A DNA stretch of 64,000 bases from Larimichthys crocea. Its lineage: Eukaryota > Chordata > Actinopteri > Sciaenidae. The translations under genes and the position numbers were made by a program. Below the pieces are notes generated by a model. It saw only the letters and a program-made list of their open reading frames with translations. It did not search any database and was not told the origin of the DNA. The stretch spans positions 333,006 through 397,005 of the forward strand of contig NW_020852647.1 in assembly GCF_000972845.2 (NCBI RefSeq), in the 5' to 3' direction. This document shows positions 25,521-36,960 of the stretch, piece after piece. The number at the start of each line of letters is the position of its first letter. Position 1 is the first letter of the stretch.

Positions 25521-25560
25521 TGCCCCTTCAGCTGTGTGTCGACACACAGCTGAAGGGGCA
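25521..25560. other. Zero-spacer fold point of palindrome 1
   Basis: GCTGTGTGTC (25,531-25,540) is followed immediately by GACACACAGC (25,541-25,550), so the sequence turns round with no loop. In A copy 3 the same position (about 40,313) runs on into block B, which shows that copy 1 was cut at an arbitrary point in a longer sequence. Confidence 0.95.
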
Positions 25561-25924
25561 CCATGTAATCCACATGAGACAGAGCAAACAATATGATGCT
25601 CACTGTGCAGCACTGGTACACTTCACATCACGTCTCAGAGTCACTTCCAGTCAATACACTTCACTACAGGTCAGTGTACATCCTTCACGTCACTGTCACT
25701 ACAGGTCACTACAAGTCAGAAGACAAAGCTTGATAAAATGAAGAATAATGTGTTTATGTGCTGTGACCTCTTTTGATAATCCCCTCTGGACGTGACCTCC
25801 AGGGCAGTCAGCCACCAGAGACCGTCCTCATCAAACAGGAGTAAAGTCTGGTTACTTCCTCATTTTTATGCGTTTCTTGTAAAAGTGCGTTACACACCCC
25901 ACCGCTATGTATTGGCAGGACCAC

Positions 25925-27205
25925 AGTCTCAACAGTGAACACAGCGACAGAACCCTCTGAACCACAGTGTCCAGTCTAACAGTGACCACAGCGACAGAAC
26001 CTCTGAACCAGCGAGTCCAGTCTAACAGCGACACAGCGACAGAACCTCTGAACGGCATGTCCACTAAAGCAAACACAACGACAGAACCTCTGAACCGGCA
26101 GTGGTCCAGTCACAGCGAACACAGCGATAGAACCTCTGAACCGGCAGTGTCCAGTCTAACAGCGAACACAGCGACAGAACCTCTGAACCGGCAGTGTCCA
26201 GTCTAACAGTGAACACAGCGACAGAACCTCTGAACCGGCAGTGTCCAGTCTAACAGTGAACACAGCGACGAAACCTCTGAAACCGGCAGTGTCCAGTCTA
26301 ACAGTGAACACAGCAGCAGAACCTTGAACAGGCAGTGTCCCAGTCTAACAGTGAACACAGCAGCAGAACCTCTGAACCGGCAGTGTCCAGTCTAACGTGA
26401 ACACAGCGACAGAACCTCTGAACAGGCAGTGTCCAGTTCTAACAGTGAACACGCAGCAGAACCTCTGAACCAGCAGTGTCCAGTTAGAACAGTGAACACA
26501 GCGACAGAACCTCTGAACCGGCAGTGTCCAGTCTAACAGTGAACACAGCAGCAAACCTCTGACGCGGCAGTGTCCAGTCTAACAGTGAACACAGCGACAG
26601 ACCCTCTGAACGGCAGTGTCCAGTCTAACAGTAACACAGCAGCAGAAACCTGACAGGCAGTGTCCAGTCTACGTGAACACAGCGACAGAACCTCTGAACC
26701 GCAGTGTCCAGTCAACTGACACAGCAGCAAACCTCGAACAGGCAGTGTCCAGTCTAACAGCGAACCGCGACAGAACCTCGACCGGCAGTGTCCAGTCTAC
26801 AGCGAACACGCGACAGAACTCTGAACCGGCAGTGTCAGTCTAACAGCGAACACAGCGACGAACCTCGAACCGCATGTCCAGTCTACAGCAACACAGCGAT
26901 AGAACCTCTGAACCGGAGTGTCCGTCTAACGCGAACACAGCGACAGAACTCGAACGGCGTGTCCAGTCTAACAGCGACACAGCGCAGAACCTCTGACCGC
27001 ATGTCATCTAACAGTGAACACAGCCAGAACCCTGAACCGGCAGTGTCAAGTTCAACATAACCAGCAGCAGACCTTGAACAGGCAGTTCGTCAAGAACAGG
27101 AAACCTCTGAACTGGCGTGTCCAGTCTAACAGGAACACAGCAGCAGAACCTCTGAACCGCAGGTCCCAGTCCTAACAGTGAACACAGCGACAGAACCTTG
27201 AACAA
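25925..27205. repeat. 47-bp minisatellite (A copy 2, inverted)
   Basis: Reverse-complement units contain CAGTGTCCAGTCTAACAGTG. The density of single-base indels is very high from 26,600 to 27,180. The array length is about equal to copy 1. Confidence 0.95.
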
Positions 27206-27361
27206 CAACATCTGTCTAATGACTAGAACACAAATCTGAATCTGAATCTGTCCGCGGGATGCCAGCAGCCAAACCCGGCAAAAATCCCTCAGTAGGCTGC
27301 TGGCATCCCGCGGACAGATTCAGATCAGATTTGTTGTTCTAGTCATTTAGACAGATGTGTT
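27206..27361. repeat. Hairpin element H (A copy 2)
   Basis: Same inverted repeat as at 23,683. Its loop keeps the copy-1 type (reverse complement GAGGGATTT). Confidence 0.9.
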
Positions 27362-29769
27362 CTGGCTCTGGTTGGATCTGTTAGGACTCATGCCCTCTTC
27401 TTTAGTCTTCTTCTGGATCAGATGTTTTAAATGAATCTTTGCTGTGGAAGTTAAAGTAACACAAAATGAACCCTTAACTGGAGTACCCTGTTACTTCACC
27501 TCTGTCGGAGTTGTTTATCAGTATTTGTTGTTGTCCCCCCCCCCCAACACACACCACACACACACACACATGGGGGTGAGGTGGACATCAGGGCCCCTCA
27601 GTGTGTCAGGAACAAGGCAAACAGGGCAGCATTGATGGACCGGGTCGGACGGCAGACATCTGGACGACACTCAACAAGAAGCTCAGTGTGAGTTGATCCT
27701 CCTGCTGCTTATGAAATCAAATGCACATTCATAACTGTCCTCGATTCTCCTTTCAGAGCGCCTCCTGGGGGGGGTCGGCGGATCAAGTCTTTATCGTGTC
27801 GCTGCTCAAAACACATTTGTCTGCCCCACCGTAAAGAGTGCAAGAAGACGACACAAGGACGCTGTGTGAGCAGCAGGACAGCGTACAGTGATGAAGTCTG
27901 TGCACACTGATGGAGTCACCGCTATCAGGGGACGACCCTCGTAACACACTGCAGCACTAGGTCCAGATATGTCCCTACAGAACCAGGCGGTCCAGATAAG
28001 TCCCTACAGACATTTTAAATATACTTTAAACAATTTTTAAACATAACATAAACATTATAATAACATACATGTTGTATTCAGTTCAGTTTTACTTATATAG
28101 CTCCAGATCAAACTTCAGTTATCTCATGACATTTTTCATACAGAACAGGTCAGACCGTTATGGGCTGAAATATGTGCCATAGAAACGAATTTGAATCATA
28201 TATTTGAATTGTTCAATTTGAATCATTGCATTGAACAACTGAATTGTAATTTGAATTTATTAGTTTGGAACTGAACATTCAGTTTCTCACAATTCAAAAT
28301 CAATTTTTAGCACCTGTCTCACATTAAATCTGAGGTAGAAAAATGACATGTGACAAAACTATGTGGACATGTTCACATTGTTTCTGACAGAAAGTTATGA
28401 TGCATTTTTATATTTGAATAAATAAGTATATATAGTATTAATGTTTAAATATTATATTTCAGTGTATGAAGAATCATATGTTTGATTTAAAGCAGCTGAT
28501 CCTCCTCAGAGATCCAAACGAACTTTACTTTTTAATATTTAAAACTCTACTTATTAATATTAATTTTTATTGTTTCACATTGTGGAGATAACAAGGTTTT
28601 CATGTTGTGAAAAACAAACGAATAATAAATAAACATGTAGCGTGTCTGTTTAAAGGTTTGTTTTTATTTCCAAACTGAAATTTCCAAACTGATCCAGCAA
28701 GCTTCAAAGTAAACTCAGTACTTTTACTTGTGTACTTCAGTACTTTAGTCTTCATGTTATGGGGGGCCAACATCATAAATAAACAAACAATAATATTATA
28801 AAATATAATATTTACATTATAAATTATTGCAGTGATATCACACAAAGGCTGTTCAGTTATCGTGAATATCAGCACGCCTCGTTCCTATGCTGTCTATACT
28901 AAATAACGCTGGTCTAACATTAAAATAACGTTGGTAGAGAGTTTGTAGTTTATCTTTTGTGGATTACATTGATGTTAAACTGACAGTCAGTCTGTGGTCA
29001 TGTGACATCCTTTATCTCGTGTTGTTGAATGTTAGTTTATTGGTTTGATAATGGTTTGTGTATTGATTACTGATGGTGGCTGAACAGGTTTATTATCAGC
29101 TGACATGTTAAGATTGTAACAGCAGGAAATGTTTTTTAAACTATTTTTCCTAAATGTTCATCTTTGTTATAATCTAAGATGGATAAACAATAATCTGGTC
29201 TTCTGGTTCTTGGTGCCAAACTCGGGGCAAACTTTGAATGAAATCTGATGAAATGTGACGTTGGACTTGAAGTCAAACCGGCCTGCTCTGGAAGAGTCTG
29301 GGTTGGAGAGAACCAGATCTGAGAGGCGTTCAGTGACCTGAAAAGAGTTTGCAACAGTTTGTGTCAGAGGTCACACGCTGTTAAAGATGCGCTCAGTTTG
29401 AAGTGGCAGCCCCGCCAGCGGCTGTCTCAGCTAATGAGTGCGGCTCCTTATCCGCCGGTTTCAGAGCTGACCTCAGATCAGAGGAGTCGTCGTTTCACAT
29501 GGGAACTCCATGCTCTCCACTGCTTGCAGACAAGTGTTTTGTATCCATGGCAACCAACAACTTTGATTCAGTCCTGCTTTAGAGGGCCAGCACAAGGTTA
29601 GCTAACTTAGCATAAACACTGGAAGCAGAAGGACTTCCTGTGATGTTCGATCTTAATCAAACTTTATATCGATGCTCACAAAACAAAATATTCATGAACC
29701 AAATTCTGAAACCTGAAACCCGAAATCTGAAATCTGATCACAAATTTAGTTCAAGTTAGCATTCATTCT
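27362..29769. other. Unit A unique block 2, inverted copy 2 (non-coding)
   Basis: Reverse complement of 21,286-23,682, with only scattered differences. No gene. Confidence 0.6.
28075..28160 (-). mobile_element. L2-type 3' tail (A copy 2)
   Basis: The minus-strand version of the tail at 22,880: TTCAGTTATCTCATGACATT on the plus strand. Confidence 0.5.
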
Positions 29770-31480
29770 CTGAGGTTCCTCTACATTTCCTCTAACGGTC
29801 CTCTGGTGCCCCTCTGACGTCCCTCTAACGTTTCTCTGATGTTCCTCTAAATCATCTGACCATTCTCTATTTTTCCTCTGACGTTCCTCTAATGTTCATC
29901 TGACATTCCTTTAGGTTCCTCTGACTTCCTCTAATGTTCCTCTGATGGTCCTCTAACGTTCCTCTGGTGGTAATCTAATATTTCTCTGACAGCCCTCTGA
30001 CATTCCTCGAAGTTCCACTGACTTTCCTCTAATGTTCCTCTGACGTTCCCCAATGTTCCCTGAACATTCTCTAATGTTCATCTGATGTTCCTCTAATGTT
30101 CCTCTGACGTTCCTCTGACATTCCTCTAATGTTCCTCTGACATTCCTCTAACATTCCTCTAAGGTTCCTCTGATGGCCCTCTAATGTTCCCGATGGTCCT
30201 CTAACGTTCCTCTGATGGCACTCTAATATTTATCTGACGGCCCTCTGACATTCCTCTGAAGTTCCCTGACGTTCCTCTAAGTGCCCCTGACGTTCCTCCA
30301 ATGTTCCTCTGACATTCCTCTAATGTTCATCTGATGTTTCTAATGTTCCTCTGACGTTCCTCTGACATCCTCTAACATTCTCTAATGTTCATCTGATGTT
30401 CCTGTAACATTCTTCTGACATTCCTCTAATGCTCCCTGACGTTCCTCCAATGTCCTCTGATGGCCCTCTAACGTTCCTCTGATGACCCTCTTATGATCCT
30501 CTGATGTTCCCCTAACGTTCCTCAACGTTCCTCTGGAAAGCCCTTGACGTTCCCAAATGTTACTCTGATGTTCCTCTGATGTTCCTTTGACGGCCCTCTA
30601 ATGATCCTCTAACGTTCCCTGATGTTCCTCTGCATTCCTTTAAAGGCCTCTAATGAGCCTCTAACATTCCTCTAATGTTCCTCTAATGTTCCTCTGACGG
30701 CCCTCTTATGATCCTCTAACATTCCTCTAATGTTCCTCTAATGTTCCTCTGACGGCCCTCTTATGATCCTCTAACATTCCTCTAATGTTCCTCTGACGGC
30801 CCTCTTATGATCCTCTAACATTCCTCTGATGTTCCTCTGACGTTCCTTTGACAGCCCTCTAATGATCCTCTAATGTTCCTCTGACGGCCCTCTAATGATC
30901 CTCTAATGTTCCTCTGACGGCCCTCTAATGATCCTCTAACATTCCTCTGATGTTCCTCTGACGGCCCCTTATGATCCTCTAACATTCCTCGGATGTTCCT
31001 CTGATGTCCTCTGAGGCCCTCTAATGATCCTCTAATGTTCCTCTAATGTTCCTCTGACGGCCCTCTTATGATCCTCTAACATTCCTCTGATGTTCCTCTG
31101 ATGTTCCTCTGATGGCCCTCTTATGATCCTCTAACATTCCCTGATGTTCCTCTGACGTTCCTTTGACGGCCCTCTAATGATCCTCTAATGTTCCTTAATG
31201 TTCCTCTGACGGCCCTCTAATGATCCTCTAACATTCCTCTGACGGCCCTCTTATGATCCTCTAACATTCCTCTGATGTTCCTCTGATGTTCCTCTGACGG
31301 CCCTCTAATGATCCTCTAATGTTCCTCTGACGGCCCTCTTATGATCCTCTAACATTCCTCTGATGTTCCTCTGATGTTCCTCTGACGGCCCTCTAATGAT
31401 CCTCTAATGTTCCTCTAATGTTCCTCTGACGGCCCTCTTATGATCCTCTAACATTCCTATGATGTTCCTCTGGTGTTCCT
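29770..31480. repeat. 11-bp minisatellite (A copy 2, inverted)
   Basis: Units TGTTCCTCTAA, CGTTCCTCTGA and CGGCCCTCTAATGATCCTC are the reverse complement of the array at 19,585. Confidence 0.95.
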
Positions 31481-32599
31481 TCCTTCACTCCCTGCTCTTT
31501 TGTCAGTGAAGGGCAGATGAAGTCACATAGCAGTGCATTGTGGGAGAGAAGCGTGTTATGAAAAGGGCCTCGAGTGGTGTCCTCTGCACACGCTCAACAC
31601 CTCAGGGGTCAGCATTTCCTGTGTGAGGGATGGGAAGGTCCACCACAGGAAGCTGCTCCACGCTCGGGTTCCCAGGATGTCACGATGACATCACAGAGGC
31701 AGGAAGTCCCCTTCAAAATAAAATATCTTCAGTGTGAGCACAAATGTAAAATTAAGGTGTGTTTTAATAAACGGGTAATTAATATTTAAATAATATCTGA
31801 AATTGATTTGAACAGCAGCAGATCATAAATGATAAAACAAAATATGAATGAATCAGATTAAGAGCGAGCCGCTCCAGAACTCCCCAGAACCGGTCCCCGG
31901 GGCCGCCCGCTGAGCCGCCTAATGAATATTCATGAGCAAACACATCGATCAGATCTGCATATTTCAGAGTGCAGAGCAGCGCTCGTGAACATAATAGCAT
32001 GTTTGACTCCCTGTTACACCTGAGTCCATCTCTACAGGTGAAACACACCTGAAGGGTCATGGCGAGGGGGCGGAGCTTCATGTGGGGCGAGGTGGTCATG
32101 GTTACAGACAGTATTAATTTAAATGTGATATTCAGATCCACAAACAGTTTAATACGTTTGGATGGTGGTGTGTGCGTCTGTGTATGTGTGGTGTGTGTCG
32201 GTACGTGTGTGTGTACGTGTGTGTGTGGTGTATGTCTGTACGTGTGGTGTATGTGTGTGTGTGTGTATGTGTGTGTATGTGGTACGTGTATGTGTATGTG
32301 TGGTGTGTGTGGTGTGTGGGTGTGGTGTGCATCATGACTCTACATCCTGGACTTCATGTTGGAGGAAAATAAAATACAACCCCAAAAACACGTCGGGATC
32401 TGAGGCAGGAATGCAGCGAGGGCATGGGAACAACACCCAGAGTCACACACCACACACGTACACACACATACACAACACATACAACACACATATCACCAAA
32501 CACTCCTCCTCCTGTTGCCACCATCACACGTGACATCTTGAGAAACAGAGTGTGGCGAAGTTTGTTTTTATATGTGGAGGAGGAAGGTCACACTATTAC
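31481..32599. other. Unit A unique block 1, inverted copy 2 (non-coding)
   Basis: Reverse complement of 18,466-19,584, including the candidate conserved block at about 31,765-32,005. No gene. Confidence 0.6.
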
Positions 32600-33297
32600 A
32601 CCATCACACACACACACCTACACACACACAGTGAACACACACCAACATACAGTGACACAACACATACAGTGAATACACACATACAGTGAACAACACACAC
32701 ACATACAGTGAATACACATACACAGTGAACACAACACACGCACACACACACAATGAACAAAACACACGAACAAACACACACACACACACACAGTGAACAC
32801 ACACACACATACAGTGAACATACACACACAACAACACAGTAAACACACACACAGTAAACATACACACACGCACCACACACAGTGAACACACACACACGAA
32901 CAAACACAAACACACACACACGTGAACACACACACACATACAGTGAACATACACACACAAACACACACAGTGAACATACACACACACCACACACACACAA
33001 CACACACACACACACACAGTGAACACGTGGTGTGGTGTAGTAAATGTCAGTCTGACAGTAATGAGACAGATCTTGAGATTATATGTATATATATATATAT
33101 TATATACATAACACATACACACACACAACACACACACACAACATAATACAACATACATACATACATACATAACATACTAATACATACATACATCACATAC
33201 ACTACATACATACATACATGCAATATACATACATACATCATACATGCATTCATACATACATACAGGCACAGATACATACATACATACAACTGCATAC
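32600..33297. repeat. CA and TACA microsatellite (A copy 2, inverted)
   Basis: Reverse complement of the GT/TGTA array at 17,757-18,465, similar in length (about 0.7 kb). Confidence 0.95.
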
Positions 33298-33458
33298 ATA
33301 TCAGTTTATAACATGTTAAGATGTTAAAACTGAATAGAAATGTAACCTGTAATTAACTACATATATTCTGTATTTAAATGAATTATAATTACACGTTTTT
33401 GTCTTTTTATTATGTTTTATTATTATAGGTTTTATTATATTAGTTTACATTTTATTAT

Positions 33459-33476
33459 ATATTTAATTAATATTTA
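33459..33476. other. Junction between A copy 2 (-) and A copy 3 (+)
   Basis: After the last base matching copy 1 there are about 18 AT-rich bases, and the sequence then enters (TGTA)n of the next, direct copy. Copy 3 lacks the 160 bp that precede the TGTA run in copy 1, so this turn is a hairpin with a loop, not a zero-spacer palindrome. Confidence 0.8.
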
Positions 33477-33508
33477 TGTATGTATGTATGTATGTATGTA
33501 TGTATGTA

Positions 33509-33546
<38 letters not shown>

Positions 33547-33630
33547 TATGTATATATATATATACATATATATCTCAAGATCTGTCTCATTACTGTCAGA
33601 CTGACATTTACTACACCACACCACGTGTTC

Positions 33631-33671
<41 letters not shown>

Positions 33672-34490
33672 TCTCTGTGTGTGTGTGTGTGTGTATGTTC
33701 TCTGTGTGTGTGTGTGTATGTTCACTGTATGTGTGTGTGTGTTCACTGTGTGTGTGTGTGTGTGTGTGTTTGTTCGTGTGTGTGTGTTCACTGTGTGTGT
33801 GTGCGTGTGTGTATGTTTACTGTGTGTGTGTTTACTGTGTGTGTGTGTGTGTGTATGTTCACTGTATGTGTGTGTGTGTTCACTGTGTGTGTGTGTGTGT
33901 GTGTGTTTGTTCGTGTGTGTGTGTTCACTGTGTGTGTGTGCGTGTGTGTATGTTTACTGTGTGTGTGTTTACTGTGTGTGTGTGTGTGTGTATGTTCACT
34001 GTATGTGTGTGTGTGTTCACTGTGTGTGTGTGTGTGTGTGTGTTTGTTCGTGTGTGTGTGTTCACTGTGTGTGTGTGCGTGTGTGTATGTTTACTGTGTG
34101 TGTGTTTACTGTGTGTGTGTGTGTGTGTATGTTCACTGTATGTGTGTGTGTGTTCACTGTGTGTGTGTGTGTGTGTGTGTTTGTTCGTGTGTGTGTGTTC
34201 ACTGTGTGTGTGTGCGTGTGTGTATGTTTACTGTGTGTGTGTTTACTGTGTGTGTGTGTGTGTGTATGTTCACTGTATGTGTGTGTGTGTTCACTGTGTG
34301 TGTGTGTGTGTGTTTGTTCGTGTGTGTTTGTTCATTGTGTGTGTGTGCGTGTGTGTGTGTTCACTGTGTATGTGTATTCACTGTATGTGTGTGTGTATGT
34401 TCACTGTATGTGTGTATTCACTGTATGTGTGTGTTCACTGTATGTGTGTGTGTGTTCACTGTGTGTGTGTAGGTGTGTGTGTGTGATGGT
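33477..34490. repeat. TGTA/GT array with 137-bp higher-order unit (A copy 3)
   Basis: ATGTTTACTGTG begins at 33,813, 33,950, 34,087 and 34,224, an exact 137-bp period. Each unit holds GT runs punctuated by TTTACTG, TTCACTG and TTTGTTCG. Open frames of 280-360 Cys/Val-rich codons here are GT-repeat translations. Confidence 0.95.
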
Positions 34491-34755
34491 GTAATAGTGT
34501 GACCTTCCTCCTCCACATATAAAACAAACTTCGCCCACACTCTGTTTCTCAAGATGTCAGTGTGATGGTGGCAACAGGAGGAGGAGTGTTTGGTGATATG
34601 TGTGTGTATGTGTGTGTATGTGTGTGTACGTGTGTGTGTGTGACTCTGGGTGTTGTTCCCATGCCCTCGCTGCATTCCTGCCTCAGATCCAGACGTGTTT
34701 TTGGGGTTGTATTTATTTTTCCTCCAACATGAAGTCCAGGATGTAGAGTCATGAT

Positions 34756-34793
<38 letters not shown>

Positions 34794-35624
34794 ATACACG
34801 TACCACATACACACACATACACACACACACACATACACACACACGTACAGACATACACACACACACACACACACACGTACACACACACGTACAGACACAC
34901 ACACACACATACACAGACGCACACACCACCATCCAAACGTATTAAACTGTTTGTGGATCTGAATATCACATTTAAATTAATACTGTCTGTAACCATGACC
35001 AACCTCGCCCCACATGAAGCTCCGCCCCCTCGCCATGACCCTTCAGGTGTGTTTCACCTGTAGAGATGAACTCAGGTGTAACAGGGAGTCAAACATGCTA
35101 TTATGTTCACGAGCGCTGCTCTGCACTCTGAAATATGCAGATCTGATCAGATGTGTTGCTCATGAATATTCATTAGGCGGCTCAGCGGGCGGCCCCGGGG
35201 AACCGGTTCTGGGGAGTTCTGGAGCGGCTCGCTCTTAATCTGATTCATTCATATTTATGTTTTATCATTTATGATCTGCTGCTGTTCAAATCAATTTCAG
35301 ATATTATTTAAATATTAATTACCCGTTTATTAAAACACACCTTAATTTTACATTTGTGCTCACACTGAAGATATTTTATTTTGAAGGGGACTTCCTGCCT
35401 CTGTGATGTCATCGTGACATCCTGGGAACCCGAGCGTGGAGCAGCTTCCTGTGGTGGACCTTCCCATCCCTCACACAGGAAATGCTGACCCCTGAGGTGT
35501 TGAGCGTGTGCAGAGGACACCACTCGAGGCCCTTTTCATAACACGCTTCTCTCCCACAATGCACTGCTACTGTGACTTCATCTGCCCTTCACTGACAAAG
35601 AGCAGGGAGTGAAGGAAGGAACAC
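34491..35624. other. Unit A unique block 1, copy 3 (non-coding)
   Basis: Counterpart of 18,466-19,584, with a CA run at 34,755-34,925 and the candidate conserved block at 35,080-35,330. The outer end of palindrome 2 corresponds to about 35,031 here. Confidence 0.6.
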
Positions 35625-36960
35625 CAGAGGAACATCATAGGAATGTTAGAGGATCATAAGAGGGCCGTCAGAGGAACATTAGAGGAACATTAGAGGATCA
35701 TTAGAGGGCCGTCAAAGGAACGTCAGAGGAACATTAGAGGAACATTAGAGGATCATTAGAGGGCCGTCAAAGGAACGTCAGAGGAACATCAGAGGAATGT
35801 TAGAGGATCATAAGAGGGCCATCAGAGGAACATCAGAGGAACATCAGAGGAATGTTAGAGGATCATAAGAGGGCCGTCAGAGGAACGTCAGAGGAATGTT
35901 AGAGGATCATTAGAGGGCCGTCAGAGGAACATTAGAGGATCATTAGAGGGCTGTCAAAGGAACGTCAGAGGAACATCAGAGGAATGTTAGAGGATCATAA
36001 GAGGGCCGTCAGAGGAACATTAGAGGAACATTAGAGGAATGTTAGAGGATCATTAGAGGGCCTTTAAAGGAATGCAGAGGAACATCAGAGGAACGTTAGA
36101 GGATCATTAGAGGGCCGTCAAAGGAACATCAGAGGAACATCAGAGTAACATTTGAGGAACGTCAAAGGGCTTTCAGAGGAACGTTAGAGGAACGTTAGGG
36201 GAACATCAGAGGATCATAAGAGGGTCATCAGAGGAACGTTAGAGGGCCATCAGAGGAACATTGGAGGAACGTCAGAGGAGCATTAGAGGAATGTCAGAAG
36301 AATGTTACAGGAACATCAGATGAACATTAGAGGAATGTTAGAGGAATGTCAGAGGAACGTCAGAGGAACATTAGAGGAACATCAGATGAACATTAGAGGA
36401 ATGTCAGAGGAACATTGGAGGAACGTCAGAGGAACATTAGAGGAACGTCAGAGGAACTTCAGAGGAATGTCAGAGGGCCGTCAGATAAATATTAGAGTGC
36501 CATCAGAGGAACGTTAGAGGACCATCAGAGGAACATTAGAGGGCCATCAGAGGAACATTAGAGGAATGTTAGAGGAATGTCAGAGGAACATTAGAGGAAT
36601 GTCAGAGGAACGTCAGAGGAACATTAGAGGAACATCAGATGAACATTAGAGAATGTTCAGAGGAACATTGGAGGAACGTCAGAGGAACATTAGAGGAAAG
36701 TCAGTGGAACTTCAGAGGAATGTCAGAGGGCTGTCAGAGAAATATTAGATTACCACCAGAGGAACGTTAGAGGACCATCAGAGGAACATTAGAGGAATGT
36801 CAGAGGAACCTTAAAGGAATGTCAGATGAACATTAGAGGAACGTCAGAGGAAAATTAGAGAATGGTCAGATGATCATTAGAGGAACATCAGAGAAACGTT
36901 AGAGGGACGTCAGAGGGCCACCAGAGGACCGTTAGAGGAATGTTAGAGGAACATCAGAGG
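35625..36960. repeat. 11-bp minisatellite (A copy 3)
   Basis: Regular GAGGAACATTA-type units. It is about 0.4 kb shorter than in the other copies. Confidence 0.95.

Larger units (their letters stand above)
17597..25540 (+). repeat. Palindrome 1, left arm: unit A copy 1
   Basis: The whole interval reappears as the reverse complement at 25,541-33,458, in the same order and at nearly the same length (7.94 against 7.92 kb). It appears again in direct orientation from 33,477 and inverted from 47,401. Markers are the TTAACATGTTATAAACTGAT start, the 11-bp array, the hairpin, the 47-bp array and the CCCCTTCAGCTGTGTGTC end. Many single-base indels separate it from copy 3, especially in the arrays. 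Confidence 0.95.
25541..33458 (-). repeat. Palindrome 1, right arm: unit A copy 2 (inverted)
   Basis: This is the reverse complement of 17,597-25,540 from end to end, with the same array lengths to within a few tens of bases. It stops matching at about 33,458, inside ATTTTATTATAT, and passes into a TGTA run. At several diagnostic sites it shares variants with copy 1 and not with copies 3 and 4. Confidence 0.95.

Noticed and set aside
31574..31789. 71-codon frame that appears identically in three A copies
   Set aside because: Its persistence reflects DNA duplication; copies 1 to 3 are equally alike outside the frame, and copy 4 breaks it.
33412..34494. Open frames of 280-360 codons rich in Cys/Val
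   Set aside because: They are translations of a GT microsatellite with a 137-bp period; adjacent frames are equally open.
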